From contig BRYA01000438.1 of assembly GCA_030267965.1 (NCBI GenBank), positions 2,474 to 66,473 of the forward strand: a stretch of DNA of 64,000 bases. Reading direction: 5' to 3'. The notes under the pieces are model-generated. The model had not been told where the DNA came from. It searched no databases and saw nothing but the letters and a program-made list of their open reading frames with translations. Source of the stretch: Triparma columacea (taxonomy: Eukaryota > Sar > Bolidophyceae > Parmales > Triparmaceae). The translations under genes and the position numbers were made by a program. Positions 1 through 9,782 of the stretch are shown in pieces. Position 1 is the first letter of the stretch, and each line of letters starts with the position of its first letter.

Positions 1-647
1 CTTATTAGAAGCATTCCTGCTGTGAAGAGCATCATGGACACAAACACTACTGTCCTCTTGCTTGCTTTTGCTGGTATGTACCCATAGAAGTCTGGTAAAT
101 GTTTTCTCTTAGCAGGGTCTGTGTCCCAGTCATAACTTATTGTTGCTGAGGCAAAGCCTGTTGTAACTGCTGACACTGCAACTGAAAGCCATGCTGAATT
201 GCCAACCTTTTTAACACTTGTTGCTATAGCCATAAGTTGGATAATCACTCCAGGGATTGCCTCAGCAAACATCTCAACCACTTTCATACATGTCATCTCA
301 AACATTGGGTCAATTGTAGTCCCAACCTCTCGCTTTGCTCCAGTTGCCACCCTGTAGGCATCAACTGCAGGCTTGTACCCAAGCAAGATTGGAATCCACT
401 CCCTTAACACCCTCTTCATCCCCAACTTTCTATTCTGTGCCCAAACAACAAGCATCTGAATCCCAATTGACGCTACCAAACTTGCCAAAGAAGCCTGGAA
501 GTACCCATACTTTTTATCTTTCCTAAACATGTACGTCACATACACATCAGTCAGCAAATCAGTCATGCTTGTGAAAGCTCCCACTGCCACCCTCATCTTC
601 AACCCCCAAGGGACTTCCTCTATGACAAGGGTTAACACATCTTCCAT
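1..647 (-). CDS. Multi-pass membrane protein, XK-related-like (3' part outside window)
   Basis: Reading on the minus strand from an ATG at 647, the frame stays open for 215 codons to the window edge, so the C-terminus is missing. No function is known to me. The sequence shows several hydrophobic segments, an early acidic pair (MTDLLTDVYVTYMF, about residue 28) and a later EMFAEAIPGVIIQLMAI segment. The order 'D..xD...' followed by 'E...P...LQL' recalls XK-related membrane proteins, but this is a pattern-level resemblance only. The gene at 7510-9496 aligns with it over both segments (VDLITDFLVL; GELIFEVMPETVLQLFVI), so the two are paralogues. No intron is evident in the visible part. The frame continues open upstream of the ATG without another ATG, so an upstream exon cannot be excluded. 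Confidence 0.6.
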   Translation of the reverse strand, partial: MEDVLTLVIEEVPWGLKMRVAVGAFTSMTDLLTDVYVTYMFRKDKKYGYFQASLASLVASIGIQMLVVWAQNRKLGMKRVLREWIPILLGYKPAVDAYRVATGAKREVGTTIDPMFEMTCMKVVEMFAEAIPGVIIQLMAIATSVKKVGNSAWLSVAVSAVTTGFASATISYDWDTDPAKRKHLPDFYGYIPAKASKRTVVFVSMMLFTAGMLLI

Positions 648-1354
648 GATGACCTCGACAGGGTGCTGAAAATCTGCGTTTACATGGTTGACGTGCAAAA
701 ATATTGCGGCGCGATGGCGTTAATTGGTGTGAGTAATGGTGCAGTGACTTTAAATTTTCGTACGGACGAATTTAAAAATTAGACAATTTTGTCCTTGTCA
801 TGGTCTGTTGGGGCCTGATCCGACCAACCCGTTCTCCCAAGAAAATGTGGCCCAACGATGTGTTCCCTTTCCCCTCTTGTGACCCTCACGAGCCCTTCTA
901 CACCCCGCATCCCCCTCCTCCGTCCAACCGACAGCCACGCTTACCTCCTCGCCGCCCGCTTTGTCACCCTACTACTCCAAGTGTCCCAAGAAGTTCTCCC
1001 AACTTCGAGCCTTCGGTGCCTCCTGCAGAAAAATAGCACTTACAGCAGTATATCGCCCCCTAAAACGTAGCTCGTGAGTGTTTTCCAACGTCTTCAGCTC
1101 CGCAGTCCTGCTATTTTTTGTTCTCTCTCGCTCAAAGCGCTTGAGAAGCGAACCAAAATTTTGGGTCAAGAAGTAACAACTGCATCCCAATTAGTGCCTC
1201 CCGTACTCAACATACACCTAAAACACTTACTCAATAGTCACAACTATACCAAATCAAATCGATTTATCGTACAAAATGTTACTGTCATGAAAGGCCTTTG
1301 AAAACACGACCTCGTTATACCCCCTCCTCTATTCCTCTCCCCTCCCCCTTCCGA
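648..1354. other. Intergenic region, 5' of the membrane gene and 3' of the GH31 gene
   Basis: About 700 bp without a supportable gene. The ORFs here are short, low-complexity and rich in Pro/Ser, with no family signature. The first 100 bp beyond 647 should hold the promoter of the membrane protein gene. I saw no tRNA-like boxes or clear repeats. Confidence 0.6.
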
Positions 1355-4300
1355 TCAATCAACCAAAGCCAACATGTCCACCCGAATGTTGATGATCTTA
1401 TCATCCATCCCCCTCACCTCCACCAGCGTCCTCTCTTCCCCGTTCTCGTTTATGCCAGGATTGCACATTACATCTCCCTCCATCCCAGCATACTTTGCGA
1501 ATACACCACTGCCACCTAGAACAACAACGACATCGCCCTTACTCACACCTTGCTTAAGCTCTCTGCCGACAAACCGAATCACTCTCTTTTTTGTCTTCCA
1601 GTCTGACGCAGATCCCTCGACGTTTTCTACCACATTTACCTTCACAACCAAGCCCTCAACTCGGTCGTCTTCCACTTCGCCCCCCTTCCAATCGTACCAC
1701 TCAACGTGGGGGTGTTCCTGCTGACCTTCACCCATCCTCACCACCACCCAAAGTCCCTCCTCCCTCCCCTCCGTGTCCTCATCGTAATATCCAACGGCCG
1801 TTCCCCCTGTGCCTCCGACCATGAGGAACTCTGCGAAGACGTCTCCCTCTTCCTCGTCTTTACTCTTGACAGCAATACCTGTCCCCTCCTTTATGAAGTG
1901 CACGACTCCTCCCCCCACCTTGCTTGCACTGCACTCCTGTTCGACGCAGTCCTCGCCCCAATAAAAACAGTCGTCGTTCGGGCAATACCAACGTGTATCT
2001 TCCCCATCCTTTGGAAGGTAACACGTTCTAGGGAGGGGGGGGGGGTGAGGCAGGACAGAATTGAGAGATCACTTCGCCGCGACGCCCCTCACCTTGTGTC
2101 CACTCCCTTGACATAAATTGGGCAAATCAGCACATTCTTTCCAAGCAAGTAGTCGCAGCTGCGGTGTAGCGAAAGTGTTGGATGAAACGAAATCACGACA
2201 TTCTTCTCCCTACCCACACAACCCCTCCCCCCACTTACCTTGATCCATCCCTCACGTGCTCGTCTTCCTCCTCCCCACCGTCTGTCATGACATTATCGTC
2301 CATAAAGAACTCATATCCCACGTTCCTTGTTACTGGACAGCCTTCCCCTCCCAAGCATTCCTTCACAGCCTCTGACAGCCCCCTCTTCCCTCCTTCCGAA
2401 ATCCTTGTGCATGCGCCCGCAAAAAGCGTGTAAATGTGGTTACTGAACCTCCTTCTCAGTTCGAGACACCCCTTGATAATCTCCGTAGCCTCTCTCCCGT
2501 AGCTCCAGCACTCAGTTATGGACCCGTCGTCGTTCCAGCTATGGATTGTAAAGCGCGCCTGCAGGCAGCAGCTCTGGCAGAACCGCACGAAAAGCTCCTC
2601 GTCGGGAGCAGGACCTGCGAACCCCCCAACGTCCACCCCGACGCCAGGGAAGCCTGAGACACCCAAACTGTTAGCCATGCAAACACCCCACTTCAGTGTG
2701 CTCCAGTTGCTGGGGGGGACGGCGGGGGGTGGGGGGGGGGGGGTTTAGTGAAAAAGCAAGCATTGGGAGGGGGGGCGCGATCTCTTCACTCCCATGAGGA
2801 ACAACTCTCACCTGTAGTTATCCCCCGTCCACGTGAGTCCCGCGTATCTTTGCACCCCTGGTCCCCCTGCCCTCGTAACGACCGTCTTCCTCTCCTTCGT
2901 CCCGCTCTTCCTCAGAGCTTCCAGGCTCGCTTGTGCCATCCTCGTGGTGAGGGCCGGCCTGCACACCGCAACCCTAAGACCTGGGGCGCCGGCCTCGCCG
3001 CAAATCGCCGAGCCGTCATCGATCTCGAACTGAGGTGATAGGGGGAGGGGGGGGGAGGGAGGGGGAGGGGGGGTAAGCATTTTTAGATCCCCACGCTGAT
3101 AGCACGCAACCCATCGTCCTAGCGACTCACCTCGTTGTTGTCCACCCAAATTGCCTTGCACCCCATCTCCACCAGGCTCTTTTGGCAATTCTTTACCCAA
3201 AAATTGTAGCCCTTGTCGCTCAGGAAGTCAACGAAGCTCCCAGGAAGGCTTGTGTTCGGCCCCCCGCTCCACATGCTCTCCACGAGGGCTCTTCCTTTCC
3301 TCCCCTCTTCCCCCTCACCCACATAGCCCCCTTCATTCTCCTCGTACATCGGATGGCACTCTAGCAACCACGGCTGAGCGGCGTTGTTGGGGTTAGAGTA
3401 TATGGTAGGGCATCAAGGCTGGTGTCCCACTCTCACCTTGACATTGCAGATTATCGGGCAGTCTTTATTCCCCTCAAACAGATCTCTCGGATCGTCCCCC
3501 ACCCTCTCCTTGCACCAGTTGAAAACGCACCTAACGTACCCCTCCCCCTCCACCATATTTGCCGTGTACCCGCTGCTTAGGTAGATCCCCTCCACTTCCA
3601 CGCCCTCCTCCTCTGCCTTGTCCCTGAAGGTTTTGATGGCCGCGGGTATGTCCGCCGTATCTGCGTACAGCATGCTGCTGGCGTTGTAGCCCTTGACGGT
3701 CCACTCGGCCGGCATGGCGGGCGTGCCGATCAGCAGCGCAATCCCGTTGCTTACCGAGGCGGGAGAGTCACCTAACACGATGTAGTACTCAAGGTAGGAA
3801 CAGGAGAACTCTGCAGTGCGATGGAAGCCGCGATAGGCGCTAACGGTGGTGCCAAAGTCTATGGAACCACGAGCTGCGGTGTCGTAGTAAATGCCGTAGC
3901 AGCCTCGCTTGCCTGACTCTTCTACAATCCCTATATAAATTGGCCACTGAGGTTTTGAGGGTGGTTGTGTGTGTGAGTGTGTGTGTATTATAAAGTGCTT
4001 TAGGTCGATTTTTGCTCCTCTGTTCCTCCTCACCTGCTTATAAGCCGGCGCACCGCTGTTCTCCGGTCTGGGGTCGTACCCCATGCAGTCCGAGTTGGCC
4101 ACGCGAACGCACTGCCCGTAGCGGTCTGCTCTACCCGGGGAGTCCCCACAACCGTAGAAATACTCCTTCCTGTCCTCACTTCCTGGGAAGCCCCTTCTGA
4201 TGAGGTTCGTCTTGTGCACGCAAGAGAGACCGTCCGTAGCGTAGCTATAGTCTTCGGAAAGCATGAGTCCCGTCTCCCCGTCAGTGAACGTAACCCCGAC

Positions 4301-4681
4301 TCTCCCATCTGCAGCCACCTTGACTTTATGTTTTAATCTGTTGGAGGCTGTCGGTATTTGCGGTATTTGATGAGGAATTTGATCCCTATCAAACCCTTGC
4401 GATGGTGTAAAGTTGTCGTCACTCCCATCAGTCCCATCAGTCCCTTTAGAGCGTCCTAAAATGGTGCTAAATGTTGGTGGCTCGACAATTTCTGAAGAAG
4501 ATATGTATGAAACTCGAGTTATGTAGCTATTTATCACTTTAATTTCTAATCTATCGCCTCTTTGACCTAATATTGATGTTGTCGAGTCGTTTTCAGACAA
4601 ATCATCGTCGTTCTTCAACAAAAGATTCCTCATCCTAAAGGTTTGGGCATCCCGAAACCCGGTTCTGTTACTCAATTCCAT
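1355..4681 (-). CDS. Glycoside hydrolase family 31 (alpha-glucosidase-like), 7 exons
   Basis: Exons on the minus strand: 4681-4034, 3946-3437, 3373-3131, 3029-2812, 2709-2239, 2158-2093, 2027-1355; 942 residues, all phases consistent. GH31 enzymes act on alpha-linked glucosides by a retaining mechanism. Visible signatures are YFYGCGDSPGR and WPIYIGIVEE in the N-terminal beta domain, the nucleophile motif WVDNNE (D464), the acid/base motif TWTGDN (D537) and RFTIHSWNDDG (R592, H596). The DNNE version followed by FEIDD, together with the IHSWNDDG block, looks more like bacterial-type GH31 enzymes than glucosidase II, which usually has DMNE. Intron 3 starts directly after the DNNE codons. Intron 1 (3947-4033) is 87 nt and keeps the frame, so it can be mistaken for coding sequence. 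The N-terminus (MELSNRTGFRD) has no signal peptide, so a cytosolic enzyme is likely. The substrate cannot be told. Confidence 0.93.
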
Positions 4682-4887
4682 TTTTATTTTTTTGAACGGA
4701 CTTGCCTGATTTTATATTTCACTTGTCGCACTAAGGCCTTTCTACTACCGCTTTAAGAACGAAGACTGGCCTAAAAAAGGCCCAAAGGGGAAAAGAGCAC
4801 CCTCCCTCCACGCAGCTCTCCAAAGGGTGTTGAGTTTTCCACCCCTGTCAACGCCTCTAACAGTATCAGAGCTTTCTTTCTCGTCGA

Positions 4888-5999
4888 GTGTATTTACCGC
4901 TACACTGCACATCTCCCCGATCTGTGATACATTTCCTCCTATTTCCCCCTATTTCCCGCTCAAAGTTCTACCCTGGTATGCTCAACATTAGCATGAGAGT
5001 CCTCCCCCTCTTCTTCCGCACAATGATCGCGTATTTGTTCCCCACTCTCTTCCCATGTTTCTCCGCCCTCCTCCTCCCCCACCCTTCTCTCCCCCCCTCC
5101 TCCTCCTCCTCCCCAAGCCCTGTCCACACTGTCCTCAATGATCCCCCCAAGAATATATACTGCATAGGTGACATCCACGGCTGTCATTCAGAGTTCCTCT
5201 CACTGCTCTCCAAGATCCGTTCCCTCGAGGGCGGGGATCCCTGCTATCTCCGTTCCGTGATCCTGGTCGGCGACCTCGTCAACAAGGGCCCGTCCTCCCT
5301 CTCCACCCTTCGTTACTGCCGTGAGCACCGAATACTGTCCGTGCGTGGTAACCACGACGTTGCCGCCCTCAGCGTTTACAGGGGTACCAAGTCCGTACGT
5401 CCCGACCAGTCCTCCAAGTACGGCTGGGTGTCAAGCATGAGCGAGGACGACGCTAGCTACTTACAGTCCCTCCCTTGCACGGTATCCTTCGAGGCGGGGG
5501 GGAGGAACCACGTCGTTGTACATGCAGGCCTCGTACCTGGTGTCCCCCTGTTCCTTCAGAGTGAGTCCGACATGACCACGTTGAGGTTGGTGAGGAGGGT
5601 TGGAAGTGGGGAGGGGGGATCGTACAAGGCGACAAGGGGGGGGGAGGGGGAGGAGGGGGGGGGAGAGCTGCCGTGGGCGAAAGTCTACGATGGTGAGCAT
5701 GGACGGGTGGTTTTCGGGCACGACGCGAAGAGGGGACTGCAGGTTAACGATAATGCAGTCGGGCTAGACACTGGTTGCGTTTACGGGAGAGGTGAGAGAG
5801 AAAGAAAGAAACTAAATACTAAAAAAAAATAACGCACGTTTCCTGACCCCCCTCTACACAAACAATCGCCCCACCTCCCCAAACGAACAACGCAGAGATT
5901 ACAGCTGTAAAGATAGGACGTGACGATGGGAAGATAGAGTTCATATCATCACCTTGCGAGGAACCCGGGGGCTACGCGCCCGTGTCCCGTGGTTCTTAG
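4888..5999 (+). CDS. ApaH-like calcineurin-type metallophosphatase
   Basis: Exons 4888-5791 and 5896-5999 (335 residues). The full set of calcineurin-like metal-binding motifs is present: GDIHG, GDLVNKGP, GNHD, VHAG and GHD, followed by LDTGC. The last motif, and the strand completed in exon 2 (YGREITAVKIG), are typical of the ApaH/PrpE group, which cleaves dinucleoside polyphosphates or related caps; eukaryotic members are poorly characterised. Before the catalytic domain lie about 80 residues rich in Leu, Phe, Pro and Ser. A start at 4978 or 4993 (MRVLPLFFRTM...) would give a signal-peptide-like N-terminus, so the start is uncertain. A Gly/Glu-rich insertion encoded by G-runs (about 5600-5670) sits between two catalytic motifs. 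The gene is divergent from the GH31 gene with about 200 bp between the start codons. Confidence 0.86.
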
Positions 6000-6069
6000 C
6001 AAAATGACTGGGCCTCGTAATGAGATAAATCCTCCTGTTTGTTTTTATTTCAAGAGCATTATAATAAAG

Positions 6070-7358
6070 CTACCCCCCCCCTTCTCCCCCCTCCTCTCTC
6101 CCCCTCCCCCCCCCTCCCTCCCCCTCGTGTGTGACGAACCAGTGCACAGCGACCGCCGCCGCGTTCTGCACGCTCATGCTGTCCACCCCGTTCTTCATGT
6201 CTATCCTGACCTTGTTAGAGCAGGCTTCAAGGACGGAGGGGCGGACGCCGGCCCCCTCGTTCCCTAGGACAAGGCACCAAGAGCTACCGAGAGGGACGGG
6301 GGGGGAGCCGACTTGGGAAATTTCGACGCACCCTGACCCCAGGCTTGTCCCCCATGCTTCCCCCCCCCCTGCCCTCCACTTCTCGACCCACCTTCCTAGC
6401 CCGTCTTCTCCTCCTCCCTCGTCCCCCCCGTCGTCCCCTAGCCTATACACGGGTATCCTGAAGACTGCCCCCATGCTGACTCTAACGCACCTCCTGTACC
6501 AGGCACTGCAGCTGTCGGAGGATAGGACTATGGCGGAGATGCCAAAACCTGCGCAAGTGCGGATTATACTTCCCAGGTTTGACGTGTCTGCCAAAGGGGG
6601 GGGGGGAAGGGGGGTTACGGAGGAGTTTAGAAGGTGTTGGGGTTATATTGTAAAGAAGCCATCCTTGTATTTGGAGATGTTCCCTTCCCCCCGCCCCAGC
6701 TTTTGACTTCCCCCCTCCCATTAGTTCGCTCACCTGATATTTTATCCATAGCCACGACCCTGAACCCCTCCTCCTTCTTCCTCCCCTCCCACATTCTCCA
6801 GAAGTCCCTTTCCCCCCTATCCCCCGGTGCTACCCCCGCCGCTATGCAGCCCCTAGATATGCTGTACCCCGCAACGTCCTTCATGACCCCCAGCTCAGCA
6901 ACGACGGCGTTGAAGCCCCGGTCATCCCGGGACCTCCTGGCTACGCACTCGGCCCTCATGGACCCGGGGGGGGAAGACCAGATGGAGGGCTTGCACATTA
7001 CTGCCCTGACCTCGAGGGGGGAGCGGAGGAGGGTGCGGACAGTCTCTACGGACTCGGCTATGAAGATGGAGGAGTCGGCGTGGCGCTCGCTGTTGCGCTG
7101 GAGGTCGAGGAAGTAGGATAGTGTTGAGGTCGCTGAGATGGGGAGGTGCGGTAAGGGTGAAGTGGAGGAAGGGTGGGGCCTCTTTTTGCCCTTTGTTGTT
7201 TGCGTTGTTTTTGTGATTTCGTCGGTGTGATGAGTGGGGTGATTTGTTAGGTCTATTATCCAATCTGATTGTTCTTGTGGTTGTTCTTGTGGTTGTTCTT
7301 GTGATGGTTCGTCTTTTGCGTCTCCTGGTTTAGTTGTTGAGCTTATTAATGAAGACAT
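6070..7358 (-). CDS. SpoU/TrmH-family RNA 2'-O-methyltransferase
   Basis: Exons 7358-6734 and 6587-6070 (380 residues). The SPOUT domain is clear: FIAESVETVRTLL (N-terminal substrate-binding part), then NLGSIIRTCAGFG (motif 1), LVLGNEGAGV (motif 2) and SMSVQNAAAVAVHWF (motif 3, trefoil-knot SAM site). Such enzymes methylate ribose 2'-OH in tRNA or rRNA; the target is not visible. The splice joins ...DKIS to DTSNLG, restoring the usual D-x-x-N-L-G context. The N-terminus is Gln/Glu/Thr-rich (about 90 residues) and may hold a transit peptide, which I cannot confirm. A Gly/Asp/Glu-rich insertion separates motifs 1 and 2, and the extreme C-terminus after the motif 3 helix is an almost pure Gly/Glu/Arg tail from a purine-only stretch. 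Confidence 0.9.
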
Positions 7359-7509
7359 TTTTGAGTTGTTTGTGTTGCTAACTGTAGTGAGTTTTTGTTA
7401 CGTAATTGTCTACGAATTATGTACGTAATTGAATGCGTCCTTTATTATTATATTGGCTCAAACTAATTGCCAAAACATTTTTTTGCATTCGTAGAACTAT
7501 AAACCTTCC

Positions 7510-9496
7510 ATGAAGGTCTCAGACTCAGCAAGTGCGGCTTCCGATAATAACAGATCATTCCGCCGGAAGTCAATCGATAATGGCGTCGCAATGCCCTTAC
7601 ATTTTGAAGACTACAAGAAAATCTCCAAGCAGTTAAGCAGCTTGAAGGCTTTCGTAGGGCGGGTCGCCGAATCTTACATCGACATCGTGAAGAGTTACAG
7701 CGGAAACGTCGAGGAAGGTGTTAGAAAGTTCTGCGACGAGGTGCTTCCAGAGGGGGAGGTACTGGCAAGGGAACTCCTCATTGACCTCGCTCCCAAGATT
7801 AAGCCTTCACTGAAGTTGGCGAGGGTCGGGCTCGCGGCGAGGATGCTGCTGTCACTTGCTTTGACGTACGTGGACCTGATTACTGACTTCCTCGTGCTGA
7901 AGGAGTACGGAGAGGGAGGAGAGGGGATGAGGAAGTTCTTTCACATTTCCATTGCGATCCTTGCCGTGTCCACGCTCTGGAATGTGCTTGCTGCATGGAT
8001 CGCAAATAAGAGGAAGGGCGCGAAGGCCGTAGGGAAAGGGATATTTATTGCACTTTTACAGCTCAACCCACTTGTGCACGGCTTGAACGTGTGGAGGGGA
8101 GTGGAACGAGGTGAGGATGATGTAATAGGCCCGCTCGGGACGTTCCTCTTTGTAAGAATGGGCGAGCTTATATTCGAAGTGATGCCAGAGACTGTCCTCC
8201 AGCTGTTTGTCATCTACCACACGAAGGATATCTCATGGACGTCAACAATCTCTATTTTGAGCAGCGTGGTGAGCGCCGCGTTCATCTTGACAGACAACAG
8301 CATGATGTTCGAGAGGTCCTTTATGGTGAGTGTGAGAGAGGAGAAGGCGATTCCCGATTTTACGCATCCCCTTACACCGCATACTTGTGTTTTGCTTCAC
8401 ACAGAATATTCAGAAACGTGGACCCTACTCTCACCCCAATTTTGGGTTCATCACTTCTTATGGACCCTACGTTGCTGCAATTGAAGCTGGAATGTTCCTC
8501 TCTTATGGGGGATTCATCTCTTGTAGTATGATTGCCCTCTCTGCTGTGCTTACTGCTGTCAATTGGTATTACGTACCTCTTGTCATGGGTTGTGAGTTTG
8601 CGTTGTATGTAGGAGTACAAGCAAGCAGAGGACAGCTGCTTTTTGTCATGGAGGCTCCAGGCAGTAAGATAGTCTCCTCTGTTGTCCACGTTGTGTGCTA
8701 CCTCAACATGTCTTTCTGTCCTTGGGTGCAACTTCGCGTTGATGCTGGCAACCTCGGTGGTGGATGGTACTCGTCTATGATAGTTTATAAACTTGTCTCC
8801 AACGCCGCAATCTTTATGTATGTGACAGGTCAGTTTGCAGAAATCGACAGTGGGACTAGGGAAGTCTTCATGGAGGGAAGAACGGCGAGAACGATGTTTC
8901 TCATAGCACTTGTCGTGACCATCGCTGGGGTAACGCTCTTCCTAACATACGTTCAGCAGTCTCACCGATGGACCTTCTATGCCAGCAGAAGGACAGGGCC
9001 AGAATTCTTTCAGTGGGCCTTTGATGCTACCCAACTTGGCGGTGATGCAGAAACGAAGGAACAGCAGAGAGTGTGGGTATGGCTGTTTGTCCACCCAAAC
9101 TACTTAGACCAAGACAAGTTGAAGGAGTGGCTTCTGGGGCTAAAGAGCGACGGTGAGATCCTTGGCGGTGACGACAAGAAGTTACCACAAGGCTGCAGTG
9201 ACTTCACAGGTTACTCCCTTGACACCTTCTTCGCCAAGAGCCTGGAAAGTTACGCCTACTACAACGATACCAAGGGCTTCCCCCTAGTCAAGGCCCACCT
9301 CAACAAACTGAAGGAGGAGGTTGACTCTCGCCCCCTCGTCGTCACAATAGAAGGGGCGACCATACGCAGCTCGACCAAAGAAGAGGACAAGGAGAGGACA
9401 AGAAGGAGGACAAGGAGGAGGACAAGAAGGAGGACGAGGAGGAGGACAAGAAGGAGGGCAAGGAGGAGGACAAGGAGGAGATGGGAAACGGGATGA
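7510..9496 (+). CDS. Multi-pass membrane protein, XK-related-like paralogue; possible C-terminal frameshift
   Basis: Exons 7510-8325 and 8405-9496 (635 residues as read). The N-terminal 100 residues are soluble and helical. The rest holds about eight hydrophobic segments, including LTYVDLITDFLVL and GELIFEVMPETVLQLFVI, which match the truncated protein at 1-647. An XK-related (scramblase-type) relationship is only suggested. Near residue 500 a soluble domain begins (FQWAFDATQLGG...). At 9386-9400 the reading enters an Arg/Thr repeat and stops at 9496. One base of shift at this repeat instead reads Asp/Lys/Glu repeats and then a heptad-like coiled coil (KEKEIQERNEM, RDEKIARLEG) to a stop at 9646-9648. 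Loss of one G in the repeat, or an assembly error, is the simplest explanation. The gene is convergent with the membrane protein at 9783-11585. Confidence 0.65.
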
Positions 9497-9782
9497 AAGC
9501 CACCGACGAGGAGGAGATCCTCCGGTTGAAGGCCTTGCTTGGGTCAAAGGAGAAGGAGATACAAGAGAGAAACGAAATGATACAAGAGAGAGACGAGAAG
9601 ATTGCGAGGTTGGAGGGTAGGATTGCGAGGTCGCAAGAGGGAGAATGATAGATAAGCTGCAAGACTGTTCAGCGTATGAACCCTACCCTGAACATAAATA
9701 AATATATTATATGGAGTCGAAAATTATACAAACAAAACAAATTGAATGTTATTATCTTTTCAACCGTTCAATACTTCAATCG

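Noticed and set aside
972..1190. Short minus-strand ORF between the first two genes
   Set aside because: No motif, no splice support, composition like intergenic DNA.
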